NCBI GenBank assembly: GCA_020638905.1
Contig: JACKHP010000006.1
Coordinates: 62,001 to 126,000, forward strand
Source: Planctomycetota bacterium
GTDB lineage: Bacteria; Planctomycetota; B15-G4
Length of the DNA: 64,000 bases
Direction: 5' to 3'
Shown here piece after piece: positions 10,957 to 18,442 of this stretch (the first letter of the stretch is position 1; every line of letters begins with the position of its first letter). The translations under genes and the position numbers were made by a program. The notes beneath the pieces are model-generated. The model was not told where the DNA came from and made no database searches. It saw nothing but the letters and a program-made list of their open reading frames with translations.

Positions 10957-12147
10957 ATGAATCCGCACGCAGCCGCACACACCATGAATCTCCCCACCCT
11001 CACGTCGTGCAACCGCCGGATCCGGCGCGCCACCCGCGGCTTCACCCTGCCCGAGGTGCTGCTGGCCGGCGTGCTCGGTGCGATGCTGCTCACGGCCCTC
11101 TCGTACGCCACCTTCGAGTTCGCCGTCGGCATCCATCATCTCGAGGTGAAGGCCGGCATCGCCGACGAGGACGATGCGATCCTGCGCCAGATCACGCGCG
11201 ACATCCGCGAGGCCTGGTGGGGGGAGATCGTGAGCGACAGCCACCTGCGCCTGTTCGACGAACAGGGCGCGGCCACCGACTATTACCTGGAAGACTCGAA
11301 CCTCATGATCAGCCGCCCGAACGGCGACGTGGGCGTGGCCTACCAGGGCGCCTCCGACCTGCTGTTCGAGCAGGAGACCGCGCTGCGCCGCCGGGACGGC
11401 GCCCCGATCGTCGCCGACGGCACGTGGTACCAGCGCAGCTCGAACGCGGGCTGGTCGTTCCCCTTCACGGTCGACGGTGGCGGACAGCTCGCGCTCGCCT
11501 TCGCCGTGCCGGTGCTCGAGTCGCAGCTCCCGGGCGGCTCGACGCACGACGAGCAGGTGACCGAGGTCACGGGCGAGACGCTCTCCATCCCGCTGGCCTT
11601 CGCCGACGGAGAGACCCCGCAGAGCGTGACGATCTCGATCCGCGAGAGCACCGGCCCCGGCGCGGCGCAGCCCATCGGTGCGACCCTGGCCGAGTACACG
11701 TTCGACGCCACCAGCCTGCCCGCCGCGGTCTGGGACGAGGACAAAGAAGACTGGCAGAAGCCCTCGTCGGTCTCGATCGACCTCGGAGCCGTCGACGGCT
11801 TCCAGCTCGGTCGCGGCTACACGATCGTGATCGCGCCCTCGGGCGACTCCCAGGCCGTGGTCAAGGCCTACCCGCACCTCGGGTCGTGGGACGTCGACGA
11901 GGACATGGTCGGCTACCTCGTGAACGGGGCCACCGAGTGGAGCGACTCGACGATGATCATCGTGCCGTTCTCGCTCTCGGGCCCGTACTCGGTCACGACC
12001 ACCGACGAGAGCCAGCAGGTGAGCCGCATCAGCGTGACCCTGTACCCGCAGAACCGTCCCAACCAGACCCGCTCGGCCAGCCTGCTCAGCCAGGCCCTCA
12101 GCGAAGACCCGTGGCTCGGCGTCGTGCCCGGTCAGGAAGCCCCGTAG
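10957..12147 (+). CDS. prepilin-type protein with large C-terminal domain (GspJ-like)
   Basis: A 396-residue protein with a prepilin signal: basic stretch RRIRRATRG, cleavage site G|FTLPE keeping Glu5, and a hydrophobic helix VLLAGVLGAMLLTALSYATF. The leader is long (about 27-37 residues, depending on start). The body is much longer than major pilins. The segment after the helix (DDAILRQITRDIREAWWGEI) resembles the beginning of GspJ/PilW-like minor pilins. The distal part is rich in Ser, Thr and acidic residues and is likely beta-sheet. ATG at 10957 has GAGGT nine bases upstream; an alternative ATG is at 10984. It is followed 38 bases later by prepilin 2, so the two probably form one unit. 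Confidence 0.85.
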   Translation: MNPHAAAHTMNLPTLTSCNRRIRRATRGFTLPEVLLAGVLGAMLLTALSYATFEFAVGIHHLEVKAGIADEDDAILRQITRDIREAWWGEIVSDSHLRLFDEQGAATDYYLEDSNLMISRPNGDVGVAYQGASDLLFEQETALRRRDGAPIVADGTWYQRSSNAGWSFPFTVDGGGQLALAFAVPVLESQLPGGSTHDEQVTEVTGETLSIPLAFADGETPQSVTISIRESTGPGAAQPIGATLAEYTFDATSLPAAVWDEDKEDWQKPSSVSIDLGAVDGFQLGRGYTIVIAPSGDSQAVVKAYPHLGSWDVDEDMVGYLVNGATEWSDSTMIIVPFSLSGPYSVTTTDESQQVSRISVTLYPQNRPNQTRSASLLSQALSEDPWLGVVPGQEAP

Positions 12148-12185
12148 ATCCCGCTCGGGATCGACGTACTGGAGGATCCGACGTC

Positions 12186-12668
12186 ATGTCCACCCCCCAC
12201 GTGACCCACGAAGACCGCGGCTTCACGCTCGTCGAGCTGCTGATCGTGGTCATCATCCTCGGCATCCTGGCCGGCATCGTGATCCCGACGTTCAACAACG
12301 CGTCGGCCGAGGCCAAGGAATCGTCGCTCGCCTCGGACCTGGCCACGATCCGACAGGCCATCTCGCTCTTCCGCGTGCAGCACAACGAGGTCTACCCCGG
12401 AGGGTTCGCCGGCGACAACTGGGCCGACTTCGTGAGCGAGCTCACGTCGAAGACCTACGCCGACGGCAGTTCCGGCGGACCCTACGGACCGTACATCCGT
12501 GAGATGCCCAAGAACCCGATCAACGGCTCGGAGCTGGGCGTGATCTCGACGCCCATGCCCGCCGGACCGAGCGGGACCGAGGGCTACTACTACGACCCGA
12601 CCAACGGCGAGATCCGCGCGAACGTCACCGGCGCCGCGCCGAGCGGTACGGCCTACTGGGACCTCTGA
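12186..12668 (+). CDS. GspG-like prepilin 2
   Basis: A 160-residue prepilin closely related to the one at 10188. The leader MSTPHVTHEDRG precedes the cleavage site G|FTLVE and a nearly identical hydrophobic helix (VVIILGILAGIVIPTF). Shared features of the C-terminal domain are LFRVQHNEVYPGG and YGPYIREMPKNPING; the C-terminus ends AYWDL, where the paralog ends DYFGL. Gene duplication within this cluster is the simplest explanation. The leader is acidic-basic mixed and weaker than in prepilin 1. GGAGG lies 10 bases before the ATG. A hairpin terminator follows. Confidence 0.92.
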   Translation: MSTPHVTHEDRGFTLVELLIVVIILGILAGIVIPTFNNASAEAKESSLASDLATIRQAISLFRVQHNEVYPGGFAGDNWADFVSELTSKTYADGSSGGPYGPYIREMPKNPINGSELGVISTPMPAGPSGTEGYYYDPTNGEIRANVTGAAPSGTAYWDL

Positions 12669-12732
12669 TCACCGACTGACGAGGGCGCCCCCGCGCACGA
12701 AAGGCGGGCCTCGCCGACGAATCGTCCGGACA

Positions 12733-12768
12733 CGGGCCGCCGGCCTCCGCGAGGAGGACGGCGGCCCG
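12733..12768 (+). terminator. GC hairpin terminator after prepilin 2
   Basis: Stem of 16 positions, 12733-12748 with 12753-12768, with a single G-A mismatch and a GCGA tetraloop of the GNRA type. It lies 65 bases after the prepilin 2 stop and, like the hairpin at 10684, has no T-run behind it. The rest of the gap to 12921 shows nothing else. Confidence 0.65.
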
Positions 12769-12921
12769 GTCGCGTCCGGGGGATTGGGGCTCGAGTCGCG
12801 CGCGCCCGCCGGCCGATGAGGCGGACGGCGCGCGATCCGTCCGCCGTCGGACGACGGCCGTGCGGGGCGCGCCGATCCTCGGGCGGCGCCCGCGCGGCCC
12901 CGCTCGCGACGGGAGCCTGCC

Positions 12922-13404
12922 ATGAGCACGAGCGAGTCCGCCGGTGGCGCGTCCTTCGTGGACGCCATGATCGCCCTCACCGTGCTCGGACTGATGGCCG
13001 CCGTGGCCATCCCGCAGATGCGCGAGGCCGAGCCCGGTCAGCGCGCCGCGCTCGTGGCCGAGCGGCTGTCGGAGCTGCGCGGCGCGGTCGAGGGCTACTG
13101 GGCCGAGCACGACGACGGCTTCCCGGGACGAGACGGGGTCGACGCACTGCTCGACCAGCTCACCCATCGCTCGACCTCGGAGGGACTCATCGGCACGCGC
13201 GAGGGCGCGTGCCACGGCCCGTACCTCTCCGACGAGCACTTCCCCCACAACCCGCTCACGCACAGCGCCACGGTGCGCATCGTCCACGAGATGCCCGGCC
13301 GGCCCGTCGGCACCGAGGCCTGGATCTACGACGTCACGTCCGGCGTGGTGCGCTGCAACGTGCGCGGGACCGACGCCGACGGTCGGCGCTGGTTCGACTA
13401 CTGA
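12922..13404 (+). CDS. divergent prepilin-like protein
   Basis: A 160-residue protein that keeps the pilin layout but with an altered signal. The hydrophobic helix MIALTVLGLMAAVAIPQM and the downstream blocks GYWAEHDDGFPG and CHGPYLSDEHFPHNPLTH align in order with the two GspG-like paralogs at 10188 and 12186. The leader MSTSESAGG has no basic residues, and the cleavage region reads GGASFVDAM in place of GFTLVE, so Glu5 appears replaced by Asp. It may be a minor pilin, a poorly processed paralog, or an inactive one. ATG at 12922 is preceded by GGGAG at about 6 bases. A small membrane protein gene follows 10 bases later. Confidence 0.75.
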   Translation: MSTSESAGGASFVDAMIALTVLGLMAAVAIPQMREAEPGQRAALVAERLSELRGAVEGYWAEHDDGFPGRDGVDALLDQLTHRSTSEGLIGTREGACHGPYLSDEHFPHNPLTHSATVRIVHEMPGRPVGTEAWIYDVTSGVVRCNVRGTDADGRRWFDY

Positions 13405-13414
13405 TCGGCCCGCC

Positions 13415-13708
13415 ATGACCGTCCCGCCGCACGCCCCGCACGAGCTCTCGATGGACGCACGCGTCCGTCGCGCGTGGCTGCGCCTGCTCGTGGTCGTCGT
13501 GCTCGTGCTGCTCTTCGGCGGCGTGCTCACGTCCCAGCGCGGCGTGCCGCCCGAGGACGACGTCGACGTGGACACGCCCGAACGGACCTCCGACGCCAGG
13601 CTCGCGTACGCCGCGACCGGCGACGAGGCGGCCACGATCGAGGACGTCGACCTGGCCTGCGCCGCCCGCGACGCGACGTTCTCCGACGACGACGCGACCT
13701 CCCGCTGA
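13415..13708 (+). CDS. small single-pass membrane protein, unknown
   Basis: 97 residues: a cytoplasmic N-terminus of about 22 residues, one membrane segment (RLLVVVVLVLLFGGVLTS, about residues 22-40), then an acidic, probably disordered extracytoplasmic tail (EDDVDVDTPERTSD, later FSDDDATSR). I recognise no family. It starts 10 bases after the divergent prepilin gene, so it is probably co-transcribed and could assist the pilin machinery, but nothing in the sequence proves this. Confidence 0.55.
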   Translation: MTVPPHAPHELSMDARVRRAWLRLLVVVVLVLLFGGVLTSQRGVPPEDDVDVDTPERTSDARLAYAATGDEAATIEDVDLACAARDATFSDDDATSR

Positions 13709-13727
13709 CGCGCGGCGCAGGCCGACG

Positions 13728-13874
13728 TCAGCGCGCGAGCGCCTCGAGGTCGATGCGGTGGACGGCTGCGACCGGCGCAGGCGACGGGACGCGCGGCGCG
13801 TCGACCGGCGCACGCGGCGCGACGCACGCGATCGTGCTGGCGAAGACGACGAACCAGGCGGACGCGGCGCGCAT
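13728..13874 (-). CDS. possible 48-residue exported peptide
   Basis: A short minus-strand frame starting at an ATG at 13874. It encodes a hydrophobic N-terminal stretch (AASAWFVVFASTIAC) and then a Pro/Val/Ala-rich tail ending VHRIDLEALAR. The Cys after STIA resembles a weak lipobox. Third codon positions are almost all G or C, as in real genes here. Against it are the very small size, the absence of a ribosome site, and the position next to a low-complexity repeat. It ends 19 bases from the opposing gene at 13415-13708. Confidence 0.28.
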   Translation of the reverse strand: MRAASAWFVVFASTIACVAPRAPVDAPRVPSPAPVAAVHRIDLEALAR

Positions 13875-13968
13875 GGCGGGCGCGCAACGCGCGCGTCCCG
13901 TCGTCCGGCTGTCCGAGCGCCGTGTCGTGCCACAGGCGACGCGCGCGCCGAGTTCGCAGCACGGCCCC

Positions 13969-14118
13969 GACGCCGATCCCGACGCCGATCCCGACGCCGA
14001 TCCCGAAGCCGATCCCGAAGCCGATCCCGAAGCCGATCCCGAAGCCGAAGCCGAAGCCGAAGCCGAACCCGAAGCCGAAGCCGAACCCGAAACCGAAACC
14101 GATCCCGAACCCGAACCC
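13969..14118. repeat. 25-unit hexanucleotide tandem repeat
   Basis: Exactly 150 bases made of 25 consecutive hexamers of the form GAN-NCC: first gacgcc/gatccc alternating, then gaagcc/gatccc, then gaagcc/gaaccc, ending gatccc-gaaccc-gaaccc. Read on the plus strand in one frame it gives alternating acidic and Ala/Pro residues; read on the minus strand it gives Gly-Phe/Gly-Ile repeats. It begins 29 bases beyond the stop codon of the ETF-QO gene (on its downstream side) and no convincing gene contains it. The gradual change of unit along the array suggests slippage plus point mutation. Confidence 0.9.
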
Positions 14119-14147
14119 GTGCCGAACGTGCGCCCGCGACGCCGTGC

Positions 14148-15827
14148 CTACAGGTTCACGTACGCCGGGCCGCCGCCCTCGGGCGTGACCCACTCGATGA
14201 CCTGGTACGGATCCATGATGTCGCAGGTCTTGCAGTGCACGCAGTTGCTGAAGTTGATCCGCAGCGCGTCGCGGCCGTCGGGACGTCCCGCGTCGGAGAC
14301 CATCTCGTAGACCGCCGCCGGGCAGAAGTGCTGGCACGGGTTGCCGTACTCCTCGGCGCACTTGATGGCGCAGTGGTCGGCGTCGGCGTGCACGCGCAGG
14401 TGGCAGGGCTGGTCCTCGTCGTGCACCGTGCCCGAGTGGAAGACGTTCGTGAGCTTGTCGAAGGTGAGCACGCCGTCGGGCTTGAACGGCTCGGCGTGCC
14501 GCGGCTTCACCGAGCCCTTGCGGCGCATGGCGAGATGCCCGGCCTTCTGCGGGTAGCACTCGCGCGTGCCGCGCCCGCCGGTGAGCATCTGCAGCCCGAC
14601 GTGGAAGATCGCCTTGGGTCCGACGCCGTGCGCGACCGCCTGGTGGAAGTTGCGGAAGCGGTGAAGCTCCCGTCCCAGCCAGGAGGCCTTCAGTGCGGCC
14701 TCGTACTTCGAGACGACCTGCTCGCCCGCGTCGCCGCCCACGAGCACCTCGAGCGCGGTCTCGGCCGCGAGCATGCCCGACTTGATCGCCCCGTGGACGC
14801 CCTTGAGCCGCGCCGTGTTGAGCGTCCCGAGGCTGTCGCCCGCGAGCAGGCAGCCGGGCACCCAGGCGCGCGGCATCGACCACCATCCGCCGGCGGGCAG
14901 GCTCTTGGCGCCGTACGCGACACGCTGCCCGCCCGTCAGCAGCCCCGCGACGAAGGGGTGCGTCTTGAAGCGCTGGAACTCCTCGTGGATGTCCATCGTC
15001 GGGTCCTCGGTGTCGAGGCCCACGACGAGGCCCAGCGTGACGAGGTCGCCGCCGATCCAGTAGAGGAACGAGCCGCCGAAGACGTCGCGCGCGAGCGGCC
15101 AGCCCGCGGTGTGGATCACGCGCCCCGCGTGGGCCGCCGCGCCGGGTATCTCCCAGGTCTCCTTGACGCCGGTCTCGTAGACCTGGGGGTTCCTGCCCTC
15201 GGTGCCGAACTGCTGCACGAGGCGCTTGGTGAGGTGCCCGCGCGAGCCGTCGCAGAGCACGGTGAGCTTGGCCCGGATCTCGACGCCCGGCTCGAAGTTC
15301 GACTTGGGCTGGCCCTTCGCGTCGACGCCCTTGTCGTTCGTCACGACGCCCTTCACGGCGCCGTCCTCGACGATCAGCTCCGACGCGGGGAAGCCCGGGA
15401 ACAGGTTCGCGCCCGCGGCCTCGACCTTGTCGCCCAGCCAGCGCACGAGCGAGTTGAGCGAGCCCGTCGAGAGGCCGCCGTTCTTCATCCACGGCGGGTG
15501 CGGCAGCTTGGTGGCCTTGGCCTTGCCGAGCAGGTACAGCTCGTCGCTCGTGACCGGCACGAGCGGCGCGCCCTGCTCGCGCCAGTCGGGGATGAGCTCG
15601 TCGAGCGCGCGCGTGTCGACCACCGCGCCGCTGATCGTGTGCGCCCCCACCGTCTCGGCCTTCTCGACCACCGCGATCATCGGCTCGTCGAGGGTCGCGC
15701 CGCCCGTCTCGGCAGCCAGGGCGTTGTGCGCCGCGATCTGCTGCTGCAGGTGCAGCGCTCCCGCGAGCCCGGCCGGGCCGGCTCCGACGAACAGGACGTC
15801 GACGTCGAGGACCTCGCGCTCGGCCAT
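14148..15827 (-). CDS. electron transfer flavoprotein-ubiquinone oxidoreductase
   Basis: A 559-residue membrane-associated flavoprotein that passes electrons from reduced ETF, and so from acyl-CoA dehydrogenases, to the quinone pool. The FAD-binding motif is at the N-terminus (VLFVGAGPAGLAGAL, residues 10-24). The C-terminal 4Fe-4S domain is complete: CQHFCPAAVYE and later NCVHCKTCDI contribute the cluster cysteines. The length equals that of the one-piece enzyme of mitochondria and bacteria. ATG at 15827 follows GGAGG at 8 bases. It stands alone on the minus strand; no etfAB genes are in view. The acyl-CoA dehydrogenase at the right end of the window is a plausible upstream electron donor via ETF. 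Confidence 0.95.
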   Translation of the reverse strand: MAEREVLDVDVLFVGAGPAGLAGALHLQQQIAAHNALAAETGGATLDEPMIAVVEKAETVGAHTISGAVVDTRALDELIPDWREQGAPLVPVTSDELYLLGKAKATKLPHPPWMKNGGLSTGSLNSLVRWLGDKVEAAGANLFPGFPASELIVEDGAVKGVVTNDKGVDAKGQPKSNFEPGVEIRAKLTVLCDGSRGHLTKRLVQQFGTEGRNPQVYETGVKETWEIPGAAAHAGRVIHTAGWPLARDVFGGSFLYWIGGDLVTLGLVVGLDTEDPTMDIHEEFQRFKTHPFVAGLLTGGQRVAYGAKSLPAGGWWSMPRAWVPGCLLAGDSLGTLNTARLKGVHGAIKSGMLAAETALEVLVGGDAGEQVVSKYEAALKASWLGRELHRFRNFHQAVAHGVGPKAIFHVGLQMLTGGRGTRECYPQKAGHLAMRRKGSVKPRHAEPFKPDGVLTFDKLTNVFHSGTVHDEDQPCHLRVHADADHCAIKCAEEYGNPCQHFCPAAVYEMVSDAGRPDGRDALRINFSNCVHCKTCDIMDPYQVIEWVTPEGGGPAYVNL

Positions 15828-16001
15828 CGGTCGAGCCTCCTTTTTCTGGGTGGGACGGAACGGCGCTCGTCCCGAGTCTAGGCAGCGGCCCGCGCGACAC
15901 AAGCGCGAGCCCCGGCGCCCGCCGGACGACGCACGTCCGCGAGCCGCGTGACCGGACGGGACGCGCCGGCCCAGGAGCCGACGCCGCCCGCGGGCGCCCT
16001 G

Positions 16002-16880
16002 TCAGCCGCCCGCGGCGTCCTGCTGCGGGACCTCGACGCCATCGACGTAGTGGGCGGTGCGCGTGAGGCGACCCTGGTCGTCCCACCACGACCACGTTCC
16101 CTGACGCAGGTCCTGCGCGAGCTGGCCCTCGCGCACCTTGACGCCCTCGGCGTTCCAGCTCACGTCGGGACCCTCCTGCAGGCCGTCGACGTAGGCCACC
16201 GCGGCCGACTGGCGTCCGTTCTCGTACCACTGGGTCATCCAGCCGCGCTCGTGCCCGTCGCGACGTCCCATGATGACCTGCACGACGCGGCCGTCGGCAC
16301 CGAAGGTCGTCTCGACGAAACCCGCGGGCTGGCCGCCCGAGACGAAGTGCCAGGTCTCGAGCGAGAGCCGGCCGTCGGGCTCGTAGCTGCGCCAGGCGCC
16401 GGACTCGACGCCGTGCGTCCAGAAGCCCTGGCGCACGAGGCGACCCTGGTCGTCGTACTCGCGCTGCTCGCCGTGCGGGTTGCCGCGGTGGTACTCCGTC
16501 GTCGCGAGCACCCCGCCGTCGGGATCGTAGCGCGTCTGGAGGCCTTCGAGCCGGGCGTCGTGCCATTGCTCGGTGCGTTCGTGGCGTCCGGTCGGATCGT
16601 AGAACTCGAGCTCGCCCTCGGGCACGCCCTCGACGAAGTCGCCCTCGAACTGCAGGTCGCCGTTCTCGTGATAGGCGCGCACGTGGCCCTCGCGCTTCCC
16701 GTGGAGGTAGTTGCCTTCCTCTTTGACGACCTTGTCGGACCACCACGTGGTGAACGAGCCGGTCTGGTCGGCCGGGACCACACGCAGGCGCGGCGCGTCA
16801 GGACTCGCGCAGCCGACCGCGAGGAACAGCAGCAGCACGCCGGGACCCAGCACGCTCGCACCACGGGACGAGCCACGCAT
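16002..16880 (-). CDS. lipoprotein with MORN-type (YwqK-like) repeats
   Basis: 292 residues. The signal peptide VLGPGVLLLFLAVGC ends in a lipobox (AVGC), so the mature protein should be lipid-anchored. The rest is a series of repeats of about 22 residues built on the pattern G-x-x-x-x-Y-x-x-x-G-x-x-x-x-E, for example LQFEGDFVEGVPEGELEFYDPTG and later YENGRQSAAVAYVDGLQEG. These repeats resemble those of the YwqK/MORN_2 group and form an elongated beta structure; their role in bacteria is poorly known. Its ATG shares one base with the stop of the sulfatase-like gene (TGATG), so translation is likely coupled. It is the last gene of the lysS-lolCD run. Confidence 0.82.
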   Translation of the reverse strand: MRGSSRGASVLGPGVLLLFLAVGCASPDAPRLRVVPADQTGSFTTWWSDKVVKEEGNYLHGKREGHVRAYHENGDLQFEGDFVEGVPEGELEFYDPTGRHERTEQWHDARLEGLQTRYDPDGGVLATTEYHRGNPHGEQREYDDQGRLVRQGFWTHGVESGAWRSYEPDGRLSLETWHFVSGGQPAGFVETTFGADGRVVQVIMGRRDGHERGWMTQWYENGRQSAAVAYVDGLQEGPDVSWNAEGVKVREGQLAQDLRQGTWSWWDDQGRLTRTAHYVDGVEVPQQDAAGG

Positions 16881-18442
16881 CAGCGTCCTCCTTCGTCGTC
16901 GTCGTCGCCGGCCGGGCCGGTCTCGGCATCGCCGCCCAGGTACCCGAGCCGCTTGAGCTCCTCGATCTGCGCTTCGTCGAGTCCCTCGGGCAGCGTCTCG
17001 TCGACGAAACGCGCCTTCTGTCCCCCGAACCACGCGCCGAGCGCGGCCCGCAGGCGCTGGGTCACCTCGGGCTGCTCGGCGAGCACGTCGTGCTGCTCGC
17101 CCGGATCGGTCTGCAGGTCGTACAACCACTCGCGCCCCGAGGGGTGCTGGCGGACGTACTTGAAGCGTCCGTCGAAGGCCGCCATGTGCCGCTCGCCCCG
17201 ACCGTCGAGGCGCGCCGAGGTGAACAGCACCTCACGCTTCGGCGGCGGACCGCCGCACAGCTCGGGCAGCAGCGACTCGCCCTGCACCGCGGCGCGGTCG
17301 AGCGGCAGCGAGAACAGGTCGGCCAGGGTGGGCAGCACGTCGAGGGTCGAGATCAGCCCGTCGAGCACGAGACCGTGCGGCAGGCGCGGGTGGTCGAGGA
17401 TGATCGGCACGTGCACGTACTCCTCGTAGCTGCGCCAGTTGTGGCCGTAGCGCCCGTGCTGCCCGACGGCCTCGCCGTGGTCGGACACGACCACCACGAG
17501 CGTGTGCTCGAGGTCGATGCCGTCGAGGATGCGTCCCACGCACAGGTCGGCCTGGTGGATGTTGGCCTCGTAGCGCCCGAGGTGCTGGCGCGCGTCGGCC
17601 TCGGTCATGCGACGCCGGTTGCTGTTGTGCGCCTCGACGTCCTCGTCGGTGCCGAGGATCGGACCGTCGTAGTCGGGATCGGTGAACTGCTCGAGCACGT
17701 CCGAGGGCGGGTCGAAGGGCGTGTGCGGCCGACGGAAGTGCGCGTACACGAAGCGCGGCTTCTCGCGCGGGGCCGAGAGCAGGTCGACGATGTCGCCGGC
17801 CATCTTCCAGCCCTGCTGGCTGTCGCGGTCGCCGCGGATCTCGTTGTAGGCGTCGAAGCCCTGGTCGAGACCGTAGCTGCGCGCCGTCCAGGGGTTCTGC
17901 GTGTAGCAGGTCGTGGCGTAGCCGGCGGCCGAGAAGAGCTCGGCCATCGTGGTCGCGTCGGCGGACAGACGCTTGGTGGCCAGCACGGCCGGATCCTCGA
18001 CGACGCTGAACTGCAGGCCGTGCGTCTCCTGGAACAGGCTCGTGAAGAGCGAGGTCGTGGACGGCAGCGTCCAGCTCGCGGGCGACCACGCGTGGGCCAC
18101 GCGCACGCCGTCACGCGCGAGCGCGTCGAGTCGCGGCGCGACCTCGGGCGGTCCGCCCCACACGCCGAGGTGGTCGGCGTGCAGCGCGTCGAGCAGGATC
18201 AGCACGCAGTCGTCGCCCGCCAGCGCCCCGCGCAGCGGCCACGCGTCGCCGGGCGCGTCGACGTCGGACGTGGCGGCGCCCGTGGCGGGGCTCGTCGCGT
18301 CGGTCGCGGCGCCGTCGTCCGCCCCGGACGCCGCATCGCCGCACGCCACGAGCGCGACGCACAGCACGCTCGCCAGCGCTCCCGTGAGGACGCCGCGCGC
18401 CCCCGCCCGCGCGCCGCGGATGGCGCAGCGCGGGGTCGTCAT
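16880..18442 (-). CDS. sulfatase/phosphoglycerol-transferase-like lipoprotein
   Basis: 520 residues of the alkaline-phosphatase superfamily. A signal peptide ends with LVAC at residue 34, predicting a lipoprotein. Metal ligands are visible in LILLDALHADHLG (residues 81-93) and VVVVSDHGEAVGQHGRYGH. The nucleophile region reads SWTLPSTTS (residues 123-131), where formylglycine sulfatases have C/S-x-P-x-R. Thr125 occupies the nucleophile position, as in phosphoglycerol and phosphoethanolamine transferases. The enzyme may therefore act on a phosphodiester or transfer a phospho-group instead of cleaving sulfate. ATG at 18442 overlaps the lolD stop by four bases (ATGA). A longer frame to 18631 exists but its extra residues are arginine-rich and lack a signal peptide. 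Confidence 0.82.
   Translation of the reverse strand: MTTPRCAIRGARAGARGVLTGALASVLCVALVACGDAASGADDGAATDATSPATGAATSDVDAPGDAWPLRGALAGDDCVLILLDALHADHLGVWGGPPEVAPRLDALARDGVRVAHAWSPASWTLPSTTSLFTSLFQETHGLQFSVVEDPAVLATKRLSADATTMAELFSAAGYATTCYTQNPWTARSYGLDQGFDAYNEIRGDRDSQQGWKMAGDIVDLLSAPREKPRFVYAHFRRPHTPFDPPSDVLEQFTDPDYDGPILGTDEDVEAHNSNRRRMTEADARQHLGRYEANIHQADLCVGRILDGIDLEHTLVVVVSDHGEAVGQHGRYGHNWRSYEEYVHVPIILDHPRLPHGLVLDGLISTLDVLPTLADLFSLPLDRAAVQGESLLPELCGGPPPKREVLFTSARLDGRGERHMAAFDGRFKYVRQHPSGREWLYDLQTDPGEQHDVLAEQPEVTQRLRAALGAWFGGQKARFVDETLPEGLDEAQIEELKRLGYLGGDAETGPAGDDDDEGGR

Noticed and set aside
13969..14118. CRISPR-like array
   Set aside because: Units are contiguous hexamers without spacers; this is a simple tandem repeat.
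13758..14310. Plus-strand acidic repeat protein reading through the hexamer array
   Set aside because: Both flanks are arginine-rich and run antisense into the conserved C-terminus of ETF-QO; no start with ribosome site, so the array is treated as non-coding.
12625..16746. 1373-codon minus-strand open frame across the pilin, repeat and ETF-QO region
   Set aside because: High GC content suppresses stop codons. The frame crosses several real genes, including the pilins on the opposite strand, and is off-phase with ETF-QO.
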